Assembly: GCA_963825415.1 (NCBI GenBank)
Contig: CAWGTD010000009.1
Location: forward strand, 342,559 to 406,558
Direction of reading: 5' to 3'
Source: BP-464 sp963825415
GTDB lineage: Bacteria; Actinomycetota; Thermoleophilia; Solirubrobacterales; Solirubrobacteraceae
DNA length: 64,000 nucleotides
Part shown: positions 36,574-44,964 of the stretch, in pieces
Layout of the letters: every line of letters starts with the position of its first letter
Numbering within the stretch: position 1 is the stretch's first letter
Translations under genes and position numbers: made by a program
Notes under the pieces: generated by a model
Database searches by the model: none
What the model saw: the letters and a program-made list of their open reading frames with translations, nothing else
Told to the model about the DNA's origin: nothing

Positions 36574-37785
36574 GTGCGCAGCCACCCGGCGCTCTTCCTC
36601 GCCACGGCGACCCTGACGCTCCTGCTCTCCACGGCCCCCGCGTCGGCCCTCGAGCGCTCGCTGAACATCGACGGCCAGGAGAACATCTTCGCCGCGGGTC
36701 GCAAGGCCACCCCGCCGCCGACGGACGGCAAGCTGCCGCACGAGGTCAGCTTCGCCGCGGGCGCCGGCAAGGTGATGACGGCGTCGAGCGTGCGCGGCCA
36801 GATCGACACCCGCTGCGGGATCGTCAACCCCGACGGCACAGGCGCGTGCCGTGGCAGCAACGTCGACTCGTTCGCCGGGATCTCGGGGATCGTCGCCGAC
36901 GGCGCCGCGATGATGCTCGTGGGCGTGTTCCTCACCGACGCGACACCGTCGGGCACACCGCCGCCGCGGCTGGACTTCTCGCCCGGCCTCGGGCTGGGGG
37001 AGGGCTTCCTGGAGATCTCGCCCCAGATCGAGCAGACGTTCTGGATCGGGGACGGGCTCACGGGCGACGGCGACGGGTCGCGCCAGCGCATCAATGTTCC
37101 CGCGCGCGCGACGCGGCTGTTCGTCGGGTTCGCCGACGCGAGCGCGTTCTCGGGTCCGCCGTGCTGTTACAACGACAACCTCGGCGGCTACAAGGCGACG
37201 ATCTTCATCGGCCGCTCAGCGGGCCCGCCCGGGCCCGACCCGCAGGCGAACCGCAGCGGGACCGGATCGGTCTCCTCAGGGCGCGTGTTGGTCAACGGGC
37301 GGCGGCTGCGAAACGGCCAGCGCATCCCGGTCGGCTCGACGGTCGACACGCGTGCCGGCTCGCTGGTCCTGCGCGTGGCGGACGGCAAGGGCGGCATCCA
37401 GACCGGGACGTTCTCCAAGGGCGTCTTCCGCTTCACGCAGGCGCGCGAGAAGGTCGTGACGCCGCTAGGTACGACGCTACGCGTCCTGACCACCCGGCTG
37501 AAGCTGGTCGGCGGCAACTTCAAGTCGTGCCCGGCATCGACACGCGCCGGCCCGGCTCGTCGGCGCGCGGTCCGCTACCTGCAGGCGAAGGCGAGCGGGC
37601 GCTTCCGCGTGGTCGGGCGCCAGTCGTCGGGCATCGAGCGTGGGACCGCCTGGACGACGAGCGATCTGTGCGAGGGCACCGAGACCAAGGTGACCAAGGG
37701 CACCGTGATCGTCACGGACTTCGCGCTGAAGCGCGACATCGTCGTCATGAAGGGCCAGACGTACCTCGCCCGGCGCCCGGCCTGA
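36574..37785 (+). CDS. Secreted protein of unknown function
   Basis: 403 aa from the GTG at 36,574, which gives a clean signal peptide (SHPALFLATATLTLLLSTAPASA). The mature part has an N-terminal beta-rich domain with paired cysteines (DTRCGIVNPDGTGACRG, SGPPCCYNDN). A FecR-like C-terminal region follows, with GQRIPVGSTVDTRAGSLVLR and then ERGTAWTTSDLCEGTETKVTKGTV. That end block occurs often in secreted proteins of Solirubrobacterales and is one reason for the taxonomic guess. The Cys pairs suggest disulfides outside the cell. It is followed 38 bp later by a secreted GH5 enzyme. Confidence 0.72.
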   Translation: MRSHPALFLATATLTLLLSTAPASALERSLNIDGQENIFAAGRKATPPPTDGKLPHEVSFAAGAGKVMTASSVRGQIDTRCGIVNPDGTGACRGSNVDSFAGISGIVADGAAMMLVGVFLTDATPSGTPPPRLDFSPGLGLGEGFLEISPQIEQTFWIGDGLTGDGDGSRQRINVPARATRLFVGFADASAFSGPPCCYNDNLGGYKATIFIGRSAGPPGPDPQANRSGTGSVSSGRVLVNGRRLRNGQRIPVGSTVDTRAGSLVLRVADGKGGIQTGTFSKGVFRFTQAREKVVTPLGTTLRVLTTRLKLVGGNFKSCPASTRAGPARRRAVRYLQAKASGRFRVVGRQSSGIERGTAWTTSDLCEGTETKVTKGTVIVTDFALKRDIVVMKGQTYLARRPA

Positions 37786-37823
37786 GAGCACAAGATCGCG
37801 TGCGCGGGCGCGTTGAGGGTCAT

Positions 37824-39236
37824 ATGCGCCCGCGCGTGATCGCCGCCGCGCTGCTCGCCGCCGCACTCGTGCCCGCCGCGGCGCAGGGCGCGTCCCGGCC
37901 CACCGGCCACGCCGGCCGTTGGTTCACCGACCATCACGGCCGCGTGCTCACTCCGCATGGCGTGGCCGTCATGGACTTCGCCGAGCCGCATCTGCCCGAG
38001 GCGCTCGGCTTCGGCGACGACGACGCGCGGTTCCTCGCCGATCACGGCTTCGACGTGGTGCGGGTCGGGATGAACTGGTCGGGCATCGAACCCCAGCGCG
38101 ACCAGATCAGCGGGCCCTACCTCGACTCGATCCGCCGCACGGTCCGCCTGCTGGCCAGGCGCGGCATCAAGGTGATCCTCGACATCCACCAGGACGGCTA
38201 CGGCCCGATGACCGGCACCGACGGCGCCCCGGACTGGGCGACCGTCACCGACGGGGCACCGAACAACAAGGTCGCGTTCGGGGCGGACTACTTCGTGAAC
38301 CCGGCGCTCGAGCGCGCGTTCGACAACCTCTGGAGCAACGGCGCGGGCATGGCCGACCAGTTCGCCGAGATGGTGGCCGCGTTGGGCCAGACGTTCCGCG
38401 ACGAGCCCGGCATGGTCGGCTACGACCTGTTCAACGAGCCGTGGCCGGGCTCGCAGTACTCGTCGTGCATGAGCCCGCAGGGCTGCCCGGTCTTCGACCA
38501 GCTGCTCTCGGCGTGGTACCGGCGCGTGATCGCGGCGCTCAAGCGCACAGACCCGCGACACCTCGCGTTCGTCGAGCCGAACTTGTTCTTCGACTTCGGC
38601 GCCAACACCAACCTGGTCGACACCGGCGGCGACGGCTTCGCCTTCCACGACTACTGCCTCGGCGCGGGCGCCGGCGACGCTCTGCCCACGGTCCCGAACA
38701 ACGGCACGCCGTGCGGCATCGAGGAGGCGATGGTGATCGCCAACGCGACCGCGTTCGCCGAGAAGGCGGGCCTCGCGGTGATCAACACCGAGTGGGCGGC
38801 GACCGACGACCTCGTGACGACCGCGCGCGTGGCGGACGAGCTCGACGCGGGTCGCGTCCCGTGGACCTTCTGGGAGTACGCGAGCCCACGGCTCGTCGCC
38901 GACCCGCACAAGCCTCCGAAGGGCGAGAACCTCAACGCGCCCGCGCTGGCGATCCTCGACCGGCCATACCCGCGCGCGGTGGCCGGCGTGCCGCGGCGCT
39001 GGAAGTGGGATGCGCAGAGCCGCACGTTCGAGCTGGACTACACGACCGCGCTCGCCGCGCCCAGCGAGTCGCCGTCGCGCATCACCACCGTGTGGACCAG
39101 CCCACTGCACTACGCGCACGGCTACAAGGTCGCGGTCGACGGCGCGCGCGTGATCTCGCGGCCCAACGCCCGCGTGCTGCGGTTGCGCACCCTCCCGCGG
39201 TCCGGCCACGTGGAGCTCCGCCTCACGCCGCGCTGA
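37824..39236 (+). CDS. Secreted glycoside hydrolase family 5 (endoglycoceramidase/glucanase-like)
   Basis: 470 aa with a signal peptide (MRPRVIAAALLAAALVPAAA). It is a TIM-barrel hydrolase: VRVGMNWSGIEP, then VILDIHQDGYG. The acid/base glutamate is in GYDLFNEPWPG (about residue 210) and the nucleophile glutamate in AVINTEWAATDD (about 320). A beta-sandwich C-terminal domain ends the protein. This arrangement matches the endoglycoceramidase-type GH5 subfamilies as well as glucanases, so the substrate (glycolipid or polysaccharide) is open. Start ATG at 37,824. Together with the GH92 enzyme it suggests scavenging of complex glycans. Confidence 0.85.
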   Translation: MRPRVIAAALLAAALVPAAAQGASRPTGHAGRWFTDHHGRVLTPHGVAVMDFAEPHLPEALGFGDDDARFLADHGFDVVRVGMNWSGIEPQRDQISGPYLDSIRRTVRLLARRGIKVILDIHQDGYGPMTGTDGAPDWATVTDGAPNNKVAFGADYFVNPALERAFDNLWSNGAGMADQFAEMVAALGQTFRDEPGMVGYDLFNEPWPGSQYSSCMSPQGCPVFDQLLSAWYRRVIAALKRTDPRHLAFVEPNLFFDFGANTNLVDTGGDGFAFHDYCLGAGAGDALPTVPNNGTPCGIEEAMVIANATAFAEKAGLAVINTEWAATDDLVTTARVADELDAGRVPWTFWEYASPRLVADPHKPPKGENLNAPALAILDRPYPRAVAGVPRRWKWDAQSRTFELDYTTALAAPSESPSRITTVWTSPLHYAHGYKVAVDGARVISRPNARVLRLRTLPRSGHVELRLTPR

Positions 39237-39260
39237 GAGATCAAGCCCCCCGCACCTGCC

Positions 39261-40658
39261 ATGGTGTCCGGGGCTCGCATGATCGCTCTCGGCGCCATTT
39301 CCGCCGCAGCGCTTGCGCCGGTCCAGCAGGAGTACCTGCTCGAGGCGCGCCAGATGCAGGCGCTGTCGTTCATCGCGCACATCCCGCTGGTGTGCTTCGC
39401 GATCGCCTTCCCCGCGATGGTGCTGTTCGTCGAGTCGCGCTACCTCCGCACCGGCGACGAGCTCTACAAGACGCTCGCGCGCCGTTGGACGAAGGTGATG
39501 CTCGGGTTGTTCGCCGCGGGCGTCGTGACGGGGACGATCCTCAGCTTCGAGATGGGTCTGCTGTGGCCCAACTTCACCGCGACGTTCGGCGGCGTGTTCG
39601 GGCTGGGGTTCGCGATCGAGGGTTTCTCGTTCTTCCTCGAGGCGATCTTCATCGGGATCTACGCCTACGGATGGGATCGGCTCTCGCCGCGCGCGCACTT
39701 CCTGAGCGGGATCCCGGTGGTGGTCACCGGCGTCACCGGGTCGCTGACCGTCATCGCGGTCAACGGCTGGATGAACCACCCGACGGGCTTTCGCCTCGAG
39801 CACGGCAAGGTCGTCGACGTCCATCCCTTCCATGCCCTGTTCGAGAACCCGTACTTCTGGCACGAGCTGGTGCACATGTACGTCGCGGGCTACATCGTCA
39901 CCGGATTCATCGTCGCGGGCGTCTACGCGTTCGGGCGGCTGCGGGGCCGCTGGGGCCGCTACGAGCGCACCGCGCTGGCAATCCCGCTGACGATCGCGGC
40001 ACTCGCCGCGCCGGTGCAGATCCTCGTCGGCGACTGGGCCGCGCGCGAGGTGGCCGACAACCAGCCGGTCAAGCTCGCGGCGATCGAAGGGCTTGCGCAC
40101 TCGCAGCGCGGCGCGCCGCTGCACGTGCTGGGCTGGTACGACGACGGCGACATCCGCTTCGGCGTCCGTGTCCCGAAGCTGCTCTCGCTGCTCGCCTTCC
40201 ACGACCCGAATGCGCGTGTGGAGGGGCTTGACGCCGTCGCGGCGGATGACCGGCCGCCGGTCAACGTGGTCCGCGTCGCGTTCCAGACGATGGTCGGCAT
40301 CGGCACATTGCTCGCCGCGCTGGCTCTGCTGGTCCTGTGGATACGGATCAGGCGACGACGCCTTCCCGAGTCACGCTGGTTCTACCGCGCGCTGGTGGCC
40401 GCCGGCCCGCTGGCGCTGGTTGCGGTGATCGCCGGCTGGGTGACGACCGAGACCGGCCGCCAGCCGTGGGTCGTCTACCGCGTGATGCGCACTTCGGAGG
40501 CGGTCACGGGCGCCGGCGGCATTCCGGTCGGCTACGCAACGCTGGTGGTCGTCTACCTCGGGGTCGCCGTCGCGGTGGTCTGGCTGCTGCGGCGCCTGGC
40601 GCGCGCACCGCTCGACGCGGCCGCCACATCACCGACATCGCCCCCGGCGGGGAGCTGA
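39261..40658 (+). CDS. cydA: Cytochrome bd-type quinol oxidase subunit I (CydA)
   Basis: 465 aa, about nine membrane helices. The subunit carries the haems and the quinol site. RQMQALSFIAHIPLVCFAIAFP holds a haem-ligand His, NGWMNHPTG and FWHELVHMYVAGY are conserved, and GWVTTETGRQPWVVY is the family signature. The Q-loop between helices 6 and 7 is short, as in the cyanide-insensitive oxidase type. The product oxidises a quinol, here probably menaquinol, and reduces oxygen in the cytoplasmic membrane without pumping protons. The true start may be the ATG at 39,261 or one six codons later. cydB follows four bases after the stop. Confidence 0.92.
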   Translation: MVSGARMIALGAISAAALAPVQQEYLLEARQMQALSFIAHIPLVCFAIAFPAMVLFVESRYLRTGDELYKTLARRWTKVMLGLFAAGVVTGTILSFEMGLLWPNFTATFGGVFGLGFAIEGFSFFLEAIFIGIYAYGWDRLSPRAHFLSGIPVVVTGVTGSLTVIAVNGWMNHPTGFRLEHGKVVDVHPFHALFENPYFWHELVHMYVAGYIVTGFIVAGVYAFGRLRGRWGRYERTALAIPLTIAALAAPVQILVGDWAAREVADNQPVKLAAIEGLAHSQRGAPLHVLGWYDDGDIRFGVRVPKLLSLLAFHDPNARVEGLDAVAADDRPPVNVVRVAFQTMVGIGTLLAALALLVLWIRIRRRRLPESRWFYRALVAAGPLALVAVIAGWVTTETGRQPWVVYRVMRTSEAVTGAGGIPVGYATLVVVYLGVAVAVVWLLRRLARAPLDAAATSPTSPPAGS

Positions 40659-40661
40659 GCG

Positions 40662-41903
40662 GTGCACCTCTACGACCTCCCGCTGGAGTTCGCACTGGTC
40701 GGCCTGGTGCTCTACACGGTGCTGGCGGGCGCGGACTTCGGCGCCGGCATCTGGCAGCTCACGGCGATCCGCGGCGAGCGCGGCGCTGCGATCCGCGATC
40801 ACGCCCACCGCGCGACCGGGCCGGTCTGGGAGGCCAACCACGTCTGGCTGATCTTCGTTCTCACCGTGGTGTGGACGGCCTATCCGACGGCGTTCGGATC
40901 GATCGCGTCCACGCTTGCGATCCCGCTCTTCATCGCCGCGATCGGGATCATCTTCCGCGGCGTCGCATACGCATTGCGGTCGGGGACCGATTCTCAGCGG
41001 GAGATCCGGACGATCGACACGGCCTTCGCCGTCTCCTCGCTGCTCACGCCGTTTGCGCTCGGCACGATGGTGGGCGGCATCGCCTCGCAGCGGATACCGA
41101 TCGGCAACGCGGCCGGCGATGCGATCTCGAGCTGGCTGAACCCGATGTCGTTGGTGCTCGGCGGCGTGGCGGTATCGGCCGCCGCCTATCTCGCCGCGGT
41201 CTACCTTGCGGCCGATGCCTCACGGCTGGGCGATGACGAGCTCGAGCGCGACTTCCGGGCGCGGGCGCTGGGCTCGGGGCTGCTCGCGGGGGCGCTCGCG
41301 ATCGGCGGGATCGCGGTGACGAACGCCGACGCGCCCGAGCTCTACCACGGCCTGATCGAGGGCCACGGGCTGCCCGCACTGATCGTCTCGGTCGTTGCGG
41401 GTGTGATCGCGATCTGGATGGTGTGGACCAGGCGCTACGAGCACGCTCGCTACACCGCCGCGCTCGCGGTCGCCGCGATCATCGCCGGCTGGGCCCTGGC
41501 GCAGGACCCGGTCTTCCTGCCCGGGCTGACGATCGAGCAGGCCGCCGCGTCGCACGACACGCTCGTGGCGCTGATCGTCGCGGTACTGGCCGGCGCCGTG
41601 GTGCTGTTCCCGTCGCTGGTGTTGCTGTTTCGCCTGTACCTCGGCGGGCGCTTCGACGAGCAGCGGCTCGCCGCGGCGCCGGCGCCGCGCGGCTTCGACC
41701 CGCTCGCCGCGCTCGCCCCGGGACTGCTCGCCCGCTCGGCGGGCGCGTGCCTGCTCGCAGGCGTGGGCTTCCTCACGATCGCCGACCCGGGGTGGGCCCA
41801 CGCGATCGGCGTCGCGGCGCTGGTCGCCTTTGTGGTGCTCGGGTTCCTGGCCGCCGTGCCGGCCTACCTCGGCGCCGAGGTCGGCGAGCCCGACAGCGGC
41901 TGA
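40662..41903 (+). CDS. cydB: Cytochrome bd-type quinol oxidase subunit II (CydB)
   Basis: 413 aa with about nine membrane helices. The N-terminus LEFALVGLVLYTVLAGADFGAGIWQL and GPVWEANHVWLIF are diagnostic of CydB. It stabilises the haem-carrying subunit I and completes the oxidase. The start is the GTG at 40,662, just behind cydA. No cydDC assembly ABC transporter follows; the next gene is an unrelated phospholipase, so assembly factors must be elsewhere. Confidence 0.93.
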   Translation: MHLYDLPLEFALVGLVLYTVLAGADFGAGIWQLTAIRGERGAAIRDHAHRATGPVWEANHVWLIFVLTVVWTAYPTAFGSIASTLAIPLFIAAIGIIFRGVAYALRSGTDSQREIRTIDTAFAVSSLLTPFALGTMVGGIASQRIPIGNAAGDAISSWLNPMSLVLGGVAVSAAAYLAAVYLAADASRLGDDELERDFRARALGSGLLAGALAIGGIAVTNADAPELYHGLIEGHGLPALIVSVVAGVIAIWMVWTRRYEHARYTAALAVAAIIAGWALAQDPVFLPGLTIEQAAASHDTLVALIVAVLAGAVVLFPSLVLLFRLYLGGRFDEQRLAAAPAPRGFDPLAALAPGLLARSAGACLLAGVGFLTIADPGWAHAIGVAALVAFVVLGFLAAVPAYLGAEVGEPDSG

Positions 41904-42018
41904 GGGAAACGGCGCGCGACGTCACGCCGAACGACCCGCAGCTCTAGTACGACTCGCACGTGCTGCTGCCGATGCCGGGAGGCTGAGAGCGCGGCGGCAG
42001 GGGTATAGGTTCTGCCGA

Positions 42019-43506
42019 ATGGAGGACCTTCGCGATCCGGCGCAAGCCGAACGCCTCGACTATCTGGCGCCGGACGAGGGGCTGCGGCGCCGCGAGTTCC
42101 TCCAGCGCTCCGCGCTGACCGCCGGCCTCGCAGGACTGGCGAGCGTGCTGCCTGCCGACACGCTGGTCGCCGAGGCGGCGCGCACGCAGACGCGCATCCA
42201 TCTGCCCAAGCCGCGCGACCTGCCGGTCGACACGTTCGTCGTGTTGATGATGGAGAACCGGTCGTTCGACCACTACCTCGGCTGGATGCCCAACGCCGAC
42301 GGGCGCCAGGCGGGCCTGAGCTACGTCGACACGGCGGGGGTCTCGCACGACACCCATCGGCTGACCCCCGACTGGCAGGGCTGCGGCCACCCCGACCCCG
42401 ACCACTCGTGGGACGGCGGGCGCGGGCAGATGAACGGCGGGAAGATGGACGGCTTTTTGAAGACCGGCAACGACGAGTTCGCGGTCGGCTACTACGCCGA
42501 GGGCGACCTGGGGTTCATCCAGGACGCCGCGAAGGCGTTCACCACCTTCGATCGCTTCCACTGCTCGCTGATGGGCTCCACACTGCCCAACCGCGAGTAC
42601 ATGCACGCCGCCCAGTCCTACGGGTTGCGCGACAACGACCTGCCGCCGCAGACCGAGGCGCACAAGTTCGGCTTCCCGTGGGAGACGACGATCTGGAACG
42701 CGCTCGCCCAGCGCGGCATCTCGCACCGCTACTACTACGTCGACGTGCCGGTCACGGCGCTGTGGGGCCAGGAGGGACTCTCGATCGCCTCGCCGGTCGA
42801 CGAGTACTACGCGCGGTGCCAGAGCGGCACGCTTCCCAACGTCTCGTTCGTCGACCCGTTCTTCGCCGGCAGCGCGGGGGAGGGCCCGGGCGCCTCCGGC
42901 GACGAGCACCCGCACGGCGACGTGCGCACCGGCCAGGCGTTCATGGCCGACGTCGTGCACGCGTTCATGGAGTCGCCGCAGTTCAAGACCGGCGCGCTGT
43001 TCGTGGTCTATGACGAGTGGGGCGGCTTCTACGACCACGTCGTCCCGCGACGGGTCCCCGACGTACTGAACAGCCGCGACATCAACGAGGACTACGGCCT
43101 GATGGGCTTCCGGATCCCGGCGCTGGCGGTGTCACCGTTCGTACGCCGCGGGCACGTCGCGCACTCGACCTACGGCTTCGAGTCGATCCTGAAGATGATC
43201 GAGTACCGCTTCGGTCTGGCGCCGCTCAACCGCCGCGACGCATACACGCAGAACATCGCGCGGTCGTTCGACTGGGCGTCCAAGCCGCAGCTCGAGATCC
43301 CGAACCTCCCGACCCCCGAGAACGTGGTCAGCCAGCCGTGCGCGAGCGGCGGCGGGGCCGAAACCCGCGCCAAGGAGCACGACCTGGTCGACATGGTCAC
43401 CTCGGGGTACCTCGACCGGCTCGGGTTCGACTTCCGCCGCGCCGACCCCTCGACCGCGTTCCGCGAGCCCGACAAGCTGCGCCGCGCGTTCGTCCCGGCC
43501 TCGTGA
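42019..43506 (+). CDS. Phospholipase C / acid phosphatase-type phosphoesterase, Tat-exported
   Basis: 495 aa. RRREFLQRSALTAGLAGLASVL near the start is a twin-arginine signal. The catalytic Asn/Thr region appears as FVVLMMENRSFDHYLGWMPN, and DEWGGFYDHVVPRRVPD, with GFRIPALAVSPFVRRGHVAH, is the C-terminal metal-binding part. This is the phosphoesterase (PLC) family that cleaves phospholipid head groups or related phosphodiesters outside the cell. The ATG at 42,019 is chosen because the upstream frame overlaps cydB and lacks a signal. Its stop overlaps the next start in a GTGA. Confidence 0.88.
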   Translation: MEDLRDPAQAERLDYLAPDEGLRRREFLQRSALTAGLAGLASVLPADTLVAEAARTQTRIHLPKPRDLPVDTFVVLMMENRSFDHYLGWMPNADGRQAGLSYVDTAGVSHDTHRLTPDWQGCGHPDPDHSWDGGRGQMNGGKMDGFLKTGNDEFAVGYYAEGDLGFIQDAAKAFTTFDRFHCSLMGSTLPNREYMHAAQSYGLRDNDLPPQTEAHKFGFPWETTIWNALAQRGISHRYYYVDVPVTALWGQEGLSIASPVDEYYARCQSGTLPNVSFVDPFFAGSAGEGPGASGDEHPHGDVRTGQAFMADVVHAFMESPQFKTGALFVVYDEWGGFYDHVVPRRVPDVLNSRDINEDYGLMGFRIPALAVSPFVRRGHVAHSTYGFESILKMIEYRFGLAPLNRRDAYTQNIARSFDWASKPQLEIPNLPTPENVVSQPCASGGGAETRAKEHDLVDMVTSGYLDRLGFDFRRADPSTAFREPDKLRRAFVPAS

Positions 43507-44051
43507 GGCGGCTGCTGCTGATCGGCACGGCGGTCGCGCTGCTGCTGCCGGTGGTCGCCGACGCCAGGCGGGTGACCGGCACGAAGCGCGCCGACCACCT
43601 CTTCGGCGGCGCGCGGGCCGACCGCATCCTCGGCTTCGGCGGCAACGATCACATCTTCGGCCGCGCCGGCAACGACGTGCTGATCGGCGGCGCCGGCGCC
43701 GATCGCATCGTCGGTGCGCCGGGCGACGACGACCTGAGGGGCGGCACCGGCGCCGACAAGCTCAACGGCGGCATCGGCGACGATCTGCTCGACGGCGGGC
43801 CGGGCAACGACATCCTGACCGGCAAGGCCGGCGACGACGACCTGCACGGCGGCGACGGCAACGACCGCCTGAACGCCAGCGCGGGGGAGGACGTGATCGA
43901 CGCCGGCGCGGGCGACGACGTCATCGACGCCCGCGACGGCCAGGACGACATGATCGACTGCGGGCCGGGCGACGACACGGCCTACGTCGACGGCACCGAG
44001 GAGGGTGTCTTCGACTGCGAGAGCGTGGTGGGCCCGCCCACCACGCCCTGA
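43503..44051 (+). CDS. Secreted RTX-type calcium-binding repeat protein
   Basis: 182 aa. A signal peptide (RRLLLIGTAVALLLPVVADA) precedes about eight nonapeptide repeats of the GGxGxDxUx type (for example GFGGNDHIFGRAGNDVLIGG and GGPGNDILTGKAGDDDLHGG). The protein ends with a small disulfide-capable cap (DMIDCGPGDDTAYVD, FDCESV). Such beta-roll repeats bind Ca2+ and fold outside the cell. Unlike classic RTX toxins there is no catalytic or pore-forming domain. The start GTG overlaps the phospholipase stop by four bases, implying joint expression and perhaps a shared extracellular role. Confidence 0.85.
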   Translation: MRRLLLIGTAVALLLPVVADARRVTGTKRADHLFGGARADRILGFGGNDHIFGRAGNDVLIGGAGADRIVGAPGDDDLRGGTGADKLNGGIGDDLLDGGPGNDILTGKAGDDDLHGGDGNDRLNASAGEDVIDAGAGDDVIDARDGQDDMIDCGPGDDTAYVDGTEEGVFDCESVVGPPTTP

Positions 44052-44067
44052 GCAGCGCGCCGGCCCT

Positions 44068-44460
44068 CTAGCCCTGGCTCTGGACGATCAGGAGGATGTT
44101 GCCGTCCTGGTCGCGGAGCCAGAACATCGGCGGCACGGGGTTGCCGTCGCCGATGATCTCGTCGTCGACGTCGACGCCGGCCTGCTTGAGGTCGGCGTGC
44201 GTGGCGGGGACGTCGTCGACGTCCAGCGCGACGTTGGTGTTGCCGCCGGGCTGGAACTCGTTGCGCGGCGTGACGAGCGCGATCGTGGTGTATCCGCCGG
44301 CCGGGCCGACCTCGACCCAGCGGTCGCCGTCGCCGAACGGGATGTCCGCGCGCACCTCGAAGCCGAGCTTCTCGGTGTAGAAGGCGATCGCGTTGTCCTG
44401 GTCGCTGACCGGGACCATCACGCGGCCGACCTGGTTGATGCGGGTGGTGGTCTGGCTCAT
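44068..44460 (-). CDS. VOC family (glyoxalase/dioxygenase-like) protein
   Basis: 130 aa. RVMVPVSDQDNAIAFYTEKLGFEVRAD opens one VOC module, and PPMFWLRDQDGNILLIVQ closes it with the usual D-x-D-G-N end. VOC proteins bind a metal and act as lyases, dioxygenases or resistance proteins; the specificity is unknown. The start is the ATG at 44,460; the open frame continues upstream without family likeness. It lies downstream of, and on the same strand as, a cupin gene. Confidence 0.85.
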   Translation of the reverse strand: MSQTTTRINQVGRVMVPVSDQDNAIAFYTEKLGFEVRADIPFGDGDRWVEVGPAGGYTTIALVTPRNEFQPGGNTNVALDVDDVPATHADLKQAGVDVDDEIIGDGNPVPPMFWLRDQDGNILLIVQSQG

Positions 44461-44525
44461 GTCGATCCTCCTGTGGAAGGTGGTTGTCGGTGGGTTGGAC
44501 CGCGGTGCGCGGCGAAACTCATCGG

Positions 44526-44963
44526 TCAGGTGAGCCGAAACTCCGCGCTGAAGTGCTCGAGCAGCGCTCCGAATGCCGCGCCGTCGGGCTCCGGCTGCGC
44601 CATCAGCGCATAGAGAGACTCGAAGAACTCGGCCATCCGAAGCGCCGGGCGGACCTCCCACTTCACGCGCGAGGGCTCGACGCCGGTCATCTGATGCGGT
44701 GTCCCGGCCGGCACGTCGAACTGCGCGCCCGGGCCGTACGTGGACTCGACGCCGTCGACGACCGCCCGCACCCTGCCCTCGAGCACCTCGAAGTGTTCGT
44801 CCTGGCTGGGATGCAGATGTGCCGGCGGCAGCTGGTCGGTGCCGGCGTAGCGAGCCTCCATCTCCAGCAGCTCGCCGCCGGTCTCCGCCGCGGTCTGGAC
44901 GAGCAGCAAGCGGAACCCCTCGGGTCCTTCGATCTCCTGGCCTGCCTGCGCCATCGCCGCCAC
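44526..44963 (-). CDS. Cupin domain protein
   Basis: 145 aa. The two cupin motifs are clear: PAHLHPSQDEHFEVLEGRVRAVVDG and, after a spacer, PAGTPHQMTGVEPSRVKWEV. Metal ligands are the two His and the Glu of motif 1 and the His of motif 2. It is a small beta-barrel protein, enzyme or sensor; substrate unknown. The start is at 44,963 or three codons later. Only one base separates it from the upstream dipeptidase-like gene, so it is probably in the same operon, followed by the VOC gene. Confidence 0.8.
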   Translation of the reverse strand: MAAMAQAGQEIEGPEGFRLLLVQTAAETGGELLEMEARYAGTDQLPPAHLHPSQDEHFEVLEGRVRAVVDGVESTYGPGAQFDVPAGTPHQMTGVEPSRVKWEVRPALRMAEFFESLYALMAQPEPDGAAFGALLEHFSAEFRLT

Positions 44964-44964
44964 C

